Assembly: GCF_000949455.1 (NCBI RefSeq)
Contig: NZ_JXXK01000024.1
Span: 1-60,010 of the forward strand
Length of the DNA stretch: 60,010 bases
Reading direction: 5' to 3'
Source of the DNA: Ruthenibacterium lactatiformans
GTDB taxonomy: Bacteria > Bacillota > Clostridia > Oscillospirales > Ruminococcaceae
Shown: positions 16,795-25,896 of the stretch, in pieces
Position numbering within the stretch: position 1 is the first letter of the stretch
How the letters are laid out: every line of letters begins with the position of its first letter
The notes under the pieces: model-generated
Database searches by the model: none
What the model was told of the DNA's origin: nothing
What the model saw: the letters and a program-made list of their open reading frames with translations, nothing else
Made by a program: the position numbers and the translations under genes

Positions 16795-16876
16795 ATCTGT
16801 TCTCCCCTATCCCTCTATCAAAAGCAGGGGCGCGGCATACGCGCTCCTGCTTTTTTCATTTTGCCGGCGCGGCCGT

Positions 16877-17770
16877 TCAGACGACCTTTGCCCCCACGTT
16901 GTCCGCCACGAAGCGGTGCAGTGTAAAATGCGCCAGCTCCTCGTCGCTCTCCAGCGCCGCCTGCGCGCGCTCAAAAAACACGTTCGCCTCGGCCGTGCGC
17001 ACAACGGAAAGGATGGTCGGCCCCGCGCCGCTGATAAACGTGGCCAGCGCGCCCAGGCCGTCCGCCAGCGCGAACACAGCCTCGCCGCCCTCGATGAGCG
17101 GCAGGCGGTACTGCTGGTGCAGGCTGTCCTTGGCGGCCACGGGCAAAAAGTCGTACCGCTCCTCGCAGAAGGCCGTTGCCAGCAGCGCCGCGCGGGAAAG
17201 ATTGTACACGGCGTCTGCGTGGGACACCATTTTGGGCAGCGCTGCCCGCGCCTTTTCCGTCAGCAGCTTGAAATCCGGGATAAACGCCGCGAAGGTGATC
17301 CCGGGCGCGATGGTCTTCTTCAGCGAGTAGACATGCCCCTCGTCATAGGCCGAAACCACGAAGCCGCCCAGCAGCGCCGGGGCCACATTGTCCGGGTGCC
17401 CCTCCAGCTTGGTGGCGAACGTCAGGATGTCCTTTTCCTCCAGCGGGCCGCCCAGCAGGGCGTTGGCGCCCAGAATGCCCGCTGCGATGCACGCGCTGCT
17501 GGAGCCCAGGCCCCGCGCCATGGGGATGGGGTTCGTCTGCACGATGCGCAGGCCGTGGAACGGCCTGCCGCACAGCGCGTATACCTCCTTGGCCGTGCGG
17601 TAGATCAGGTTGCCCGGCGTGCTGGGCACGAACGTGCCGTCGGACGACGTGATGTCCACGCCGTCAAATTCCTCAAACGCCGCCGTATTGTACAGCGAGA
17701 GGGCAAGCCCGCAGGAATCGAAGCCCGAGCCGATATTCGCGCTCGTGGCCGGAACGCTGACTTTTACCAT
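16877..17770 (-). CDS. thrB: Homoserine kinase
   Basis: This 297-aa GHMP-family kinase makes O-phosphohomoserine for threonine synthase. The N-terminus VSVPATSANIGSGFDSCGLAL and the phosphate loop PMARGLGSSSACIA are textbook. The start at 17770 was chosen because the homology begins there; it sits 10 nt after the hom stop. It lies between hom and lysC. Threonine synthase is not in the window. Confidence 0.95.
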   Translation of the reverse strand: MVKVSVPATSANIGSGFDSCGLALSLYNTAAFEEFDGVDITSSDGTFVPSTPGNLIYRTAKEVYALCGRPFHGLRIVQTNPIPMARGLGSSSACIAAGILGANALLGGPLEEKDILTFATKLEGHPDNVAPALLGGFVVSAYDEGHVYSLKKTIAPGITFAAFIPDFKLLTEKARAALPKMVSHADAVYNLSRAALLATAFCEERYDFLPVAAKDSLHQQYRLPLIEGGEAVFALADGLGALATFISGAGPTILSVVRTAEANVFFERAQAALESDEELAHFTLHRFVADNVGAKVV

Positions 17771-17780
17771 ACCGCGCCCC

Positions 17781-19013
17781 CTATTCCGCCATCCACTTGA
17801 GCGTGTTGCCCACGCGCACGCCGGCGGCCCGCGCCTTGGCGCACAGCTCCGCAAGACGCCCACTTGTCACGCCGCGCAGCGTAAACACGGCCTCGCCGTC
17901 CGAGGTATCCAGCATTTCGATCTGCTGGCCGAACAGGTCCTTTGCCACCGCCTCGGTCGCGTTTTCCAGCCGGACGTAATGGTCCGCCGGCGTGCTGTCG
18001 CCGTAAAGGCCCTCGATGGGCGCGGATTCCTGCCAGAACAGGCTGTCGTGTATCTTCACGCCGTTTTTCAGCGCGTCGATGACGTCCGCCACCACGGCGC
18101 TGGCCGTGGGCAGCTTACCCGCGCCCTTGCCGTAGAACACCACGTCGCCCAGCATGTCGCCCTTCACCAGCACGGCGTTGAACACGTCCTCCACGCCCGC
18201 AAGCTGGTTTTCCCGCGGGATGAGCATCGGCTCCACGGCCAGCGCCACGCTGCCGTCGTCCCCGCGCCGCGCCCATGCGATGAGCCGCACCGCCGCGCCC
18301 TGCCGCGCCGCCAGCGCGATGTCCTTCACAGACACGTCCCGGATGCCCCGGGTGGGCACGTTCTGCGGGAAAAAATGCCGCCCGAAGGCGAGGCTGGCCA
18401 GAATGGAGATCTTTCGCTGGGCGTCGATGCCGTCCACGTCCGCGGAAGGGTCGATGGTCTCGGCGTAGCCCAGGCTCTGGGCGAGCTTCAGCGCCGCGCC
18501 GAAATCCATATTTTCCCGCGCCATTTTCGTGAGCATGAAGTTCGTGGTGCCGTTGACGATGCCCGCGATCTCGCTGATGACGTTGGCCGCCATGCATTGG
18601 TGCATGGGCGTGATGATGGGCGTGCCGCCGCCCACGCTGGCCTCGAACAGAAAGCACACGCCCCTGCGGCGTGCAATGGCCAGCAGCTCTGCGCCGTGGG
18701 TGGCCACCAGCTCCTTGTTGGAGGTGACCACATGGCGGCCGCTCTCCAACGCGGATTTCACATAAAAGTACGCGGGCTTCAGGCCGCCGATGGTCTCCAC
18801 CACGGCGGTGACCTCCGGGTCGCTGAGGATCACGTCGATGTTGTTGACGAACAGCGCCGCGTCCGGGTGGGACGAAAAGTCCCGGATGTCGCAGATGTAT
18901 TTTACCGTGACGGGCTGGCCCGCGCGCCGCTCGATGCTGGCGGCGTTGCGCCGCAGCACCTCCAACACGCCGCTGCCCACCGTGCCGTAGCCCAGGATCG
19001 CTATGGTTGCCAT
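17781..19013 (-). CDS. hom: Homoserine dehydrogenase
   Basis: This 410-aa enzyme reduces aspartate semialdehyde to homoserine. It has the NAD(P) motif ILGYGTVGSGV at 5-15, the central catalytic region with KDIA/LAARQGA further on, and a C-terminal ACT domain (about 340-410) for feedback. GGGGGAGA precedes the ATG. A perfect GC-rich 18-bp palindrome at 19032-19049 lies between it and the upstream ACT gene. Confidence 0.95.
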   Translation of the reverse strand: MATIAILGYGTVGSGVLEVLRRNAASIERRAGQPVTVKYICDIRDFSSHPDAALFVNNIDVILSDPEVTAVVETIGGLKPAYFYVKSALESGRHVVTSNKELVATHGAELLAIARRRGVCFLFEASVGGGTPIITPMHQCMAANVISEIAGIVNGTTNFMLTKMARENMDFGAALKLAQSLGYAETIDPSADVDGIDAQRKISILASLAFGRHFFPQNVPTRGIRDVSVKDIALAARQGAAVRLIAWARRGDDGSVALAVEPMLIPRENQLAGVEDVFNAVLVKGDMLGDVVFYGKGAGKLPTASAVVADVIDALKNGVKIHDSLFWQESAPIEGLYGDSTPADHYVRLENATEAVAKDLFGQQIEMLDTSDGEAVFTLRGVTSGRLAELCAKARAAGVRVGNTLKWMAE

Positions 19014-19087
19014 TGTTCTCCCCCTGTACCGGGAGGGCGCGCGCCCTCCGCGTTTTGTTTCCGGGCTTTTCCGAAAGCCCTGCTTTT

Positions 19088-19522
19088 TTACACGCCCCGG
19101 CGGATGTCCACCACGGTGCGCTGTTTTTTCAGCTGCGCCAGCATATCCTCCAGCGTGCCCTGCATACCGCCCGTGCGGATGGACACGGCCACCTGTGCCG
19201 CGCCGTTTTCCGGCGTGGCCTGGTTGATGGTGACGATGGACGCGCCCGCCGCCGAAATGCCCGCCAGCAGGCTTTGCAGCGCCCCCGTCTCGTCCAGAAG
19301 CGTGGCGTTCACCGTCAGCACTTCCTTGCTGTTTTCCGCGTCAAAAATACAGTCCTTATACTTGTAAAAGGCACTGCGGGAAAGTCCGGCCATCTTAGTA
19401 GCGGCCGAAACATTCTTCGCGCTGCCCGCCGCCAGAAGCTCCTTGGCCTTTAACACCTTCAAAAACACCTCCGGCAGAACGCTCACATCCACCAGCAGAA
19501 AACGTCGCTCCAAATTCTTCAC
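19088..19522 (-). CDS. ACT-domain regulatory protein (UPF0735/PheB-like)
   Basis: This 144-aa protein has an N-terminal segment with a helix-turn-helix-like stretch (NVSAATKMAGLSRSAFYKYKD) and a C-terminal ACT domain. This family (PheB/UPF0735) is usually linked to amino-acid biosynthesis genes, here hom-thrB-lysC. The start is most likely the GTG at 19522, behind AGAAGGG; a longer frame upstream is out of step with the family length of about 145 aa. It probably senses an amino acid, but its partner is not known. Confidence 0.85.
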   Translation of the reverse strand: MKNLERRFLLVDVSVLPEVFLKVLKAKELLAAGSAKNVSAATKMAGLSRSAFYKYKDCIFDAENSKEVLTVNATLLDETGALQSLLAGISAAGASIVTINQATPENGAAQVAVSIRTGGMQGTLEDMLAQLKKQRTVVDIRRGV

Positions 19523-19576
19523 CTCTATCCCTTCTCCATGTACGCAACAGATGCACATATGTTTTTCGATAAAGAC

Positions 19577-19605
19577 ACTATAACATGTTTGCCCACCGGG
19601 CACAA
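19577..19605 (-). promoter_or_regulatory. Promoter of the ACT-hom-thrB-lysC cluster
   Basis: On the minus strand TTGTGC (19600-19605) and TATAGT (19577-19582) are 17 bp apart. The leader to the GTG start is about 50 nt, too short for a T-box or riboswitch. Confidence 0.6.
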
Positions 19606-19767
19606 GCACCGCCGCGGGCCGCGCGCATGTTTTTTCGGGTTTGCACAAAATCGCCTGGCTGCACCGGCGAAAAATCGGCATTTTTTCGCACGCCGGACAC
19701 GCGCAAAGTGTATTTCATGCAGGGACAATCAAGCTTTCCTCTGCCCAACCGCCGGACAGACACGCGA

Positions 19768-19800
19768 AAACACCCGCACGGCTTTGCCATGCGGGTGTTT
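19768..19800 (-). terminator. Terminator of the penicillin-binding protein gene
   Basis: Arms AAACACCCGCACGGC and GCCATGCGGGTGTTT (15 bp with one mismatch, 3-nt loop) lie 23 nt past the stop codon, with a short T-run on the minus strand. Confidence 0.75.
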
Positions 19801-19822
19801 ATCTATCGTTTCTGTTTTTGCG

Positions 19823-22195
19823 TCAGGCGGCGGGATCGGTTGCATGGATACCCGTACATACACCGCGCTGCACGCCAACTTTGTAGTAGCCGGTGCCGCG
19901 GGGACACCCGTCGGTGGGAATATCGCCCGAGATGGTGCAGAATGCACCCTTTTCCACAGTTTCCGGCATGTCCCAGGTGACGATCTCGTCGTCGGCCTGT
20001 ACGGTGTCCATCACTTCAGCAAAGGCGGAAGCGCCCGGATGGCCCTTCTGGCTGCCTTTGTTTTTGTAGATATAATAATTGTTGTAATCATCCATCGGCT
20101 CGTTTTCGTCATAACCGTACCAGGTGGCCATCACATACTTGGGCGTCAGGCCCACGAACCACACGTCCTTGTTGTCGTTGGTGGTGCCTGTCTTACCGAT
20201 GGAATCCATGACGTTAGCATCCGGGTGGATGCCGCGCGCCGTTCCGCCGGCATCGAACAAAACGCTGTGGAGCAGACGGTTCATGATATACGCGGTGTCC
20301 TCGCCGATGGCCTGCGTGGTGACAATGTCCTTTTCCAGTATCTCGTTGCCCTGATAATCGCGCACCGAGGTGTAGCTGTGCAGACTCGTCATGCGGCCGC
20401 CGTCGCCGTACATCATATATGCGCCGGCCAGCTCATAGGGCGAAAGGCCGGTGGTGGTCGCGCCCAGCACCATCGGCGCCAGGTCTACGTCCGAATTCTC
20501 GTCCAGGGTCGTGATGCCCAGCGTGTCCCGTGCAAACTCGAACATCGTGCGCGGCGTCACCATATCGCCCACGCGCACGGCCACCGTATTCAGAGACTGC
20601 TTGAGCGCCTCGTACACAGTCGTCATGCTATGGCTGTACCGTCCGGACCAGTTGCTGGGCCAGTCGGTGCGGGTGCCGCCCTTGCCGTCGGAAATGGGGA
20701 AATAATCGTCCATCAGCACGAAAGAATAGTTGATCAAATCCATATCAATGCCCAACGGGTAGGCCGCGACGCCCTTCATGGTGGAACCGACCTGACGCTC
20801 CATCTCGGTGCCGCGGTTGAAGCCGCGGTTCTCCGTCTTCTGGCCAAGGCCGCCCACGACGCCGCACAGCTCCCCCTTGTAATTGATGACGACGCCGGCC
20901 GCCTGCGTGGTGATGGTGCGCGGGGTATCGTCCGGGTTATTGGGGTCGTCGTAATTTTCAATGGGCATGGACTCCCAATACTTGCCCTCCAGCCACACGT
21001 TCTCCAGTGCGGTCTGCACCTCGGTGTCCACCGTCGCATAGATGCGCAGGCCGCCGTTGTACAGATAATCGCTGGCCGCCTTGCGATCCCAATTTTCCCT
21101 GCCAAGCGGGTTTTCCGCCACCAGATCGTCGATGACCTCGCTGATGACCTGATCGGTGAACCAGGAGTAATCCGTCTGCACAGCGGCGTTTTCGTCCGTG
21201 GTCTTTTCCACCAGATTCAGCGGCGTGGCCCACGCCGCCTCCGCTTCAGCCTGCGTGATATAGCCCTGCTGCTGCATGAACAGGATGATGTCGTCGCGGC
21301 GCTTCAAATGCTCCTCCGGGTTGGTATAGGGGTTGAAGCGCGAAGGGTTCTTTGTGATGGCCGCAATGCTGGCCGCCTCGGCGATGGTGACGTCCGCCGC
21401 CGATTTACCGAAGTACTGGTTCGCGCCCGCCTCCACGCCCGCGGTATTGCCCGTCAGGCCGATGGTGTTCAGGTACGCTTCCAGAATCTCTTCCTTGCTG
21501 AAACGGTTGTCCAGCGCGATGGCGCGGAAGATCTCCTTGACCTTACGGGCGTAGCCCTCGATGCCGGAGGATTCATCCTCGCCGGTGATGTTTTTGATGA
21601 GCTGCTGTTCAATGGTGGACGCACCCAGCTGGCTGCCCGTCAGGTAGCTGCCCGTCAGCTTGCGGAACACCTCGTTGATGGCCGCCAGCACCGTGCGCTT
21701 AAAGCTGAAGCCCGGATGCGTGTAAAAATTCTCGTCCTCCACCGCGACGAACGCGTGCTGAATATACGGGGATATTTCATTCAGCGGCTTCCAGATGCGG
21801 TTTTCCTCCGGGCTCTGCAGACGCTGGTACTCCACCCACTCGGGCTGGCCCTGGTCGTTGATCTGCTGGCTGTAAATGATCGTGGTATACGCCAGCTCAA
21901 GCTGCGTCAGGTCCAGCAGGTCGCTGTCGCCCTGCGTCTCTTTCACCACATACAGGCTGACAGCCACTGCCGCGACGGAGCCCAGAATGATGCACACACA
22001 CAGGCAGCTTGCAATAAAGCGCATGATCGCGCCCAGTACTCTGCCCGCCGTCATTTTTTTCTTTTTGTTCCTGCGCGGGCCGCCGGAGCCCTGTGCGCCC
22101 CGGGGCGCGCCCTGCGCCGGGCGCTGCGCGCCGTTTTTATTGTTTTCTATGATGAGTCGCCTCCCAAAAGTACTTCCCGCGCGCCGCATGCGCAA
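19823..22195 (-). CDS. Class A penicillin-binding protein (GT51 + transpeptidase)
   Basis: This 790-aa bifunctional enzyme polymerises and cross-links peptidoglycan. After a basic cytoplasmic tail and one membrane helix comes the glycosyltransferase with AVEDENFYTHPGF and GASTIEQQLIKN, then the transpeptidase with the nucleophile motif STMK, SLN and KTGT. The start is uncertain: the ATG at 22195 has no ribosome binding site, whereas a clear GGGAGG lies about 45 nt inside the frame, followed only by ATC and ATA codons. A promoter of the extended -10 type lies about 45 nt upstream. Confidence 0.93.
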   Translation of the reverse strand: MRMRRAGSTFGRRLIIENNKNGAQRPAQGAPRGAQGSGGPRRNKKKKMTAGRVLGAIMRFIASCLCVCIILGSVAAVAVSLYVVKETQGDSDLLDLTQLELAYTTIIYSQQINDQGQPEWVEYQRLQSPEENRIWKPLNEISPYIQHAFVAVEDENFYTHPGFSFKRTVLAAINEVFRKLTGSYLTGSQLGASTIEQQLIKNITGEDESSGIEGYARKVKEIFRAIALDNRFSKEEILEAYLNTIGLTGNTAGVEAGANQYFGKSAADVTIAEAASIAAITKNPSRFNPYTNPEEHLKRRDDIILFMQQQGYITQAEAEAAWATPLNLVEKTTDENAAVQTDYSWFTDQVISEVIDDLVAENPLGRENWDRKAASDYLYNGGLRIYATVDTEVQTALENVWLEGKYWESMPIENYDDPNNPDDTPRTITTQAAGVVINYKGELCGVVGGLGQKTENRGFNRGTEMERQVGSTMKGVAAYPLGIDMDLINYSFVLMDDYFPISDGKGGTRTDWPSNWSGRYSHSMTTVYEALKQSLNTVAVRVGDMVTPRTMFEFARDTLGITTLDENSDVDLAPMVLGATTTGLSPYELAGAYMMYGDGGRMTSLHSYTSVRDYQGNEILEKDIVTTQAIGEDTAYIMNRLLHSVLFDAGGTARGIHPDANVMDSIGKTGTTNDNKDVWFVGLTPKYVMATWYGYDENEPMDDYNNYYIYKNKGSQKGHPGASAFAEVMDTVQADDEIVTWDMPETVEKGAFCTISGDIPTDGCPRGTGYYKVGVQRGVCTGIHATDPAA

Positions 22196-22240
22196 AGACG
22201 GGGAAAATTGTATGTTCCCGCATGGTGCTTACGCCATAGT

Positions 22241-22249
22241 AGTATACCA
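22241..22249 (-). promoter_or_regulatory. Extended -10 promoter of the PBP gene
   Basis: TGGTATACT on the minus strand is a good extended -10; the -35 is weak. It is back-to-back with the promoter of the small gene at 22331. Confidence 0.5.
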
Positions 22250-22281
22250 CATTTTCGGCTGCCAGACATCCGTCCATACAG

Positions 22282-22311
22282 GAATAGGACAAATTGTTTG
22301 TGCCCATACTG
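22282..22311 (+). promoter_or_regulatory. Possible forespore (sigma-G type) promoter
   Basis: GAATA (22282-22286) fits GHATR and, after exactly 18 bp, CATACTG (22305-22311) fits CATnHTA at six of seven positions. The resulting leader before the gene at 22331 is only about 13 nt, which leaves the ribosome binding site at the very 5' end. Confidence 0.45.
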
Positions 22312-22330
22312 TGGGCGTGAGGTGATTGCT

Positions 22331-22633
22331 ATGAGCGCGAAACGAATCGCCGTGCTCGTGATCGTTCCCATTGCTGTTTTTGCCGTCAGCGTGGGGCTGT
22401 TTCTGCTGCTGGCCCATCCGGGCCGGGCCGGCGCCGCCGAGCCTCCTTCCTACACGCTGGGCGAGGATTCCGGCAAGCTGGCGCTGTTCAAAACCGGCGA
22501 AAACACCCCGGTGACACGGTATGAGATCTACACCGGGCTTCTGCCCGAGCAGGACGTCGCCGCCCTGCAGCAGGGCATCCCTGTCGCCACGCAGAAAGAG
22601 CTGCGCCGCTATCTGGAGGATTTCGGCGCGTAA
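22331..22633 (+). CDS. Small membrane-anchored protein, BofC-like C-terminal region
   Basis: This 100-aa protein has an N-terminal membrane helix (residues 5-27) and an external domain reading YTLGEDSGKLALFKTGENTP, then LPEQDVAALQQGIPVATQKELRRYLEDFG. This pattern of a short beta strand, a Leu-Pro-Glu turn and a final Leu-Glu-Asp helix recurs in small clostridial proteins resembling the C-terminal part of BofC, a forespore protein that controls sigma-K activation. I assign this from memory of the pattern only. GAGGTGA precedes the ATG, and the promoter looks forespore-specific. It is divergent from the PBP gene. Confidence 0.6.
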   Translation: MSAKRIAVLVIVPIAVFAVSVGLFLLLAHPGRAGAAEPPSYTLGEDSGKLALFKTGENTPVTRYEIYTGLLPEQDVAALQQGIPVATQKELRRYLEDFGA

Positions 22634-22658
22634 CGGCCCGCGCCGCATGCATGCCGGG

Positions 22659-23024
22659 TCATTTCCTGGCGGGCACGATCTCCAGCCAGTAGCCGTCCGG
22701 GTCCGCGATGAAATAGATGCCCATGGCCTCGTTTTCAAAGCAGATACAGCCCATCTCCTTGTGCAGAGCGTGAGCGGCCGCATAATCGTCCACGGTGAAC
22801 GCCAGATGGAACTCGTTTTCACCCAGGTCGTAGGCTTCGGCGCGGTCCGCCAGCCATGTCAGCTCCAGCTGGTGGGGCGTGACGCCGTCGCCCAGGTAAA
22901 CGAGGGTGAACGCATCAGTGGCGTGGCGCCGCACCTCCCGCAGGCCCAGCGCCTTTTCATAAAAAGCCAGGCTCGCATCCAGGTCGGCCACGTTGAAATT
23001 GTTGTGTGCGAATGTAAACTGCAT
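22659..23024 (-). CDS. VOC-family (glyoxalase I-like) protein
   Basis: This 121-aa protein has the beta-alpha-beta-beta-beta repeats of the vicinal oxygen chelate fold. Four likely metal ligands are visible: His in FAHNNF, Glu in HQLELTW, His in FHLAFTV and Glu in YWLEIVP. This layout fits lactoylglutathione lyase or a methylglyoxal-type lyase, but the substrate cannot be fixed. GGGAGGAG precedes the ATG at 23024. It stands alone between two divergent or convergent neighbours. Confidence 0.85.
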   Translation of the reverse strand: MQFTFAHNNFNVADLDASLAFYEKALGLREVRRHATDAFTLVYLGDGVTPHQLELTWLADRAEAYDLGENEFHLAFTVDDYAAAHALHKEMGCICFENEAMGIYFIADPDGYWLEIVPARK

Positions 23025-23221
23025 GGTGCTCCTCCCGCCGTTCAGGCTGGTACACAAAAATAAACGAATCAGGCGCGCAGAATATTTCACGCTTCGCGCC
23101 GCTGCGCGCAAAAATGCACGATGCCGAGCAAACGCGGCACAATACGGAGTTATTTTAGCACGCGGCGCGCCTGCTTTTCAAGGCTGTAAATGTGAAAACC
23201 GCGGCTTACGCGCCCAAACAG

Positions 23222-23273
23222 CCTTTTGTCCCGCGACAAAAGGTTTGTTTTTATGCCGTTTTTCGGCTATAAT
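23222..23273 (+). promoter_or_regulatory. Sigma-A promoter and operator-like repeat of the acyl-carrier operon
   Basis: TTGTTT (23245-23250) and a perfect TATAAT (23268-23273) are 17 bp apart. Immediately upstream, CCTTTTGTC (23222-23230) and GACAAAAGG (23235-23243) form a 9-bp inverted repeat with a 4-bp centre ending 1 bp before the -35. This suits an activator or a promoter-proximal repressor. Confidence 0.7.
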
Positions 23274-23332
23274 GGTGATTGATACCAACGGTTTTTTCAC
23301 CAAATTGTAACCTTGTTTTGGGAGGGAAACAT

Positions 23333-25111
23333 TTGCGCTGCTTTGATTATCCGTTCGACCCCGCTTTCATTCTGCAAAAAAAACGCGCTCTGCGCCGCGA
23401 GCTGCTGGCCTCCGAGGGCCTTGTGCCCAAAAAGGTGGCCATTCTCAGCGGCTCCACGGTGGGCGAGATCAAAAATATCCTGGAGCTGTTCCTGCTCAAC
23501 GCAGGCATCCGGCCCGAGTTTTATGTGGGCGGCTACGCCCTGTTCTACGAAGAACTGACGTTCGACGCCGACGGCGCGCTGGCCGCCTTTGCACCCGACG
23601 TCATCTACGTCCACACCTCGGCGCGCAATTTGGGCAATCTGCCGCTGCAGACGGACACACCCGAACAGGCGGAAGAAAAATTCGCCGCGGAATGCGCCCG
23701 CTGGCAGGGCATGTGGAAGGCGGCGGCCCGCTTCGGCTGCCCGGTCGTCCAGAACAATTTTGAGCTGCCCGGCCTGCGCGTGATGGGCAGCATGGACGCC
23801 GTGGACCCCCATGGCCGGGTGCGCTTTGTCAACCGCATGAACGCCATGCTGGCGGACTGGGCCGCGGCCACGCCCAATTTCTATCTGCATGATCTGTGCT
23901 GGCTCTCGGCCAGCGTGGGCGTAGACAGCTGGTGCGCGCCCGCGGCGTGGTACGCCTACAAATATGCGCTGGATATGCAGTACATCCCTCTTTTGTGCCA
24001 CAGCGTGGCCAATATCATCAAAAGCATTTTCGGCAAAAACAAAAAGGGCGTTGTGCTGGACCTGGACAACACGCTCTGGGGCGGCGTCATCGGCGACGAC
24101 GGCCCCGAGGGCGTCGAGCTGGGCAATGAGACGCCCACAGGCATGGCCTACACCGCGTTCCAGAGCTACTTAAAAGAGCTTTCCGGCATGGGCGTGCTTT
24201 TGAATGTTTGCAGCAAAAATGAGGAAGCCGCGGCAAAGGCCGGCTTTGAACGGGCGGACAGCGTGCTCAAAGCGGACGACTTCCTGTGCTTCAAGGCCAA
24301 CTGGGAGCCAAAGTCCCGCAACATCGACGCCATTGCCGGGGAGATCAATATCCTGCCCGACAGCCTGGTATTTTTGGATGATAACCCGGCGGAGCGGGAG
24401 ATCGTGCGGCAGGAGCTGCCCACCGTAACGGTGCCCGAGCTGGCAGCTCCCGAGGAATATGCCCGCGTGCTGGACCGGGGCGGATGGTTTGAAGCCACGG
24501 CCGTCTCCGCCGACGACCGGCGGCGCGGCGAGATGTACCGGCAGAACCTGCAGCGCGCCGCGGCCCGGCAGAGCTTCGGCAATTACGAAGACTATCTGCG
24601 CAGCCTTGAGATGCGCTGCGAGCTGGGCCCCTTCGACACGCCTCACGCCGAGCGCATCACACAGCTCATCAATAAAACCAACCAGTTCAATCTCACCACG
24701 CGCCGCTACACCGCCGCCGAGGTGGAGGCGCTGATGAACGACCCGGCCTGCGTGACGCTTTACGGACGGCTGCTGGACAAGTTCGGCGACAACGGCATCG
24801 TGACGGCGCTCATCGGCCGCCAGACGGGCGACGCGCTGGACATCGAGCTTTGGATCATGAGCTGCCGAACCTTCAAGCGCAATCTGGAATACGCCCTGTT
24901 CGACCGTCTGGTGGACGTGTGCCGGGAGCGCGGCATAAAAACCATCAACGGCATCTATCTTCCCACGGCAAAGAACTTGTTGGTGGCGGATTTTTATGCT
25001 ACAATTGGCTTTGAAAAAATAAGCGGCGGCGAAACGGGCTCGGTATTCCGCTATACGGTGCCCGCCGAACGTACACCGCTGAACACGGTGATGGAGACCG
25101 TACTTTTATAA
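23333..25111 (+). CDS. FkbH-like HAD-IIIC family enzyme
   Basis: This 592-aa cytoplasmic protein has an N-terminal SGNH-like region (about 1-200), a HAD-IIIC domain with GVVLDLDNTLWGGVIGDDG (catalytic DxD pair) around 240-370 and a C-terminal acetyltransferase-like domain. FkbH proteins dephosphorylate 1,3-bisphosphoglycerate and load glyceryl onto a carrier protein. The next gene is exactly such a carrier. Translation most likely begins at a TTG (23333), since GGAGGG lies 6 nt upstream and no ATG fits. It leads a five-gene operon. Confidence 0.88.
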   Translation: MRCFDYPFDPAFILQKKRALRRELLASEGLVPKKVAILSGSTVGEIKNILELFLLNAGIRPEFYVGGYALFYEELTFDADGALAAFAPDVIYVHTSARNLGNLPLQTDTPEQAEEKFAAECARWQGMWKAAARFGCPVVQNNFELPGLRVMGSMDAVDPHGRVRFVNRMNAMLADWAAATPNFYLHDLCWLSASVGVDSWCAPAAWYAYKYALDMQYIPLLCHSVANIIKSIFGKNKKGVVLDLDNTLWGGVIGDDGPEGVELGNETPTGMAYTAFQSYLKELSGMGVLLNVCSKNEEAAAKAGFERADSVLKADDFLCFKANWEPKSRNIDAIAGEINILPDSLVFLDDNPAEREIVRQELPTVTVPELAAPEEYARVLDRGGWFEATAVSADDRRRGEMYRQNLQRAAARQSFGNYEDYLRSLEMRCELGPFDTPHAERITQLINKTNQFNLTTRRYTAAEVEALMNDPACVTLYGRLLDKFGDNGIVTALIGRQTGDALDIELWIMSCRTFKRNLEYALFDRLVDVCRERGIKTINGIYLPTAKNLLVADFYATIGFEKISGGETGSVFRYTVPAERTPLNTVMETVLL

Positions 25112-25127
25112 TAAGGAGCAGACACGC

Positions 25128-25370
25128 ATGAATGAACAGCAGATCTTTGACGCGGTACAGAATATCTTCCGCGACAATTTTGACGACGATTCCCTTGTGC
25201 TTACGCGGGAGACCACCGCGGACGATATCGAGGACTGGGACAGCCTGGAGCAGATCAACCTGCTGACGGCCATGGAAAAGCAATTCGGCGTCAAGTTCAA
25301 GCTGGACGATGTGCGCGGGCTTGCCAATGTGGGCGACATGGTGGATCTGATCATCCGCCTGCGGGGCTGA
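25128..25370 (+). CDS. Acyl carrier protein
   Basis: This 80-aa four-helix carrier has the phosphopantetheine attachment site DSLEQ with S39. It is preceded by AAGGAG and begins 16 nt after the FkbH-like gene. It is distinct from a fatty-acid AcpP in sequence and context, since no fab genes are nearby. It is the likely acceptor for the glyceryl or related unit loaded by the upstream enzyme. Confidence 0.92.
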   Translation: MNEQQIFDAVQNIFRDNFDDDSLVLTRETTADDIEDWDSLEQINLLTAMEKQFGVKFKLDDVRGLANVGDMVDLIIRLRG

Positions 25371-25479
25371 TGCGCGCGGCTTTTTCCCCTTTTGTACCGT
25401 TTCCCGGGGCGGGCACTGCGCCCGTCCCGTTTTTTACATCCCGGCCCACGGCGCGCCGGACAGATGGAGGAATATTTCT

Positions 25480-25896
25480 ATGAACAGCTATACGCTCGCA
25501 GACATTTCGCCCGGCCTGACGGCGGACTTTACCCTGGAGGTTACGGCTGAAAAAATGGCGCTGTTTTACGAACTGACAGGCGACTGCAGCCCCATCCACA
25601 TGGACGAGGCCTATGCGCAAAGGCGCGGCTATCCGGGCCGCGTGGTATACGGCATGCTGGGCGCGAGCCTGTTTTCCACGCTGGCGGGCGTATATCTGCC
25701 CGGTGAGCACTGCCTGCTCCACGGCGTGGAATGCAAATTCGCAAGGCCCGTGTTCATTGGGGATGTGCTCACCGTCAGCGGCACTGTGACGGAGGTGAAC
25801 GAGACGTTCCGCGAGATCACCGTCAAGGCCGTCATCACCAACCAGAACGGGCAGAAGGTGACGCGCGGCGTCATCCGCGCGGGCGTGGCCGTCTGA
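25480..25896 (+). CDS. MaoC-type hotdog dehydratase
   Basis: This 138-aa protein keeps the hydratase 2 motif with the catalytic pair D35 and H40 (TGDCSPIHMDEAYA), followed by a G-rich loop. MaoC enzymes hydrate or dehydrate beta-hydroxyacyl thioesters. In this setting the substrate is probably an acyl-ACP made by the operon. The ATG follows a GGAGGAA-type site. Confidence 0.87.
   Translation: MNSYTLADISPGLTADFTLEVTAEKMALFYELTGDCSPIHMDEAYAQRRGYPGRVVYGMLGASLFSTLAGVYLPGEHCLLHGVECKFARPVFIGDVLTVSGTVTEVNETFREITVKAVITNQNGQKVTRGVIRAGVAV

Noticed and set aside
19523..19600. T-box or riboswitch before the threonine-pathway genes
   Set aside because: The leader is only about 50 nt and contains no T-box sequence or conserved riboswitch core.
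19538..22330. Long open frame on the plus strand opposite the penicillin-binding protein
   Set aside because: It mirrors the codon pattern of the real gene on the other strand in GC-rich DNA and encodes no recognisable domain. Only the separate gene starting at 22331 at its end is real.
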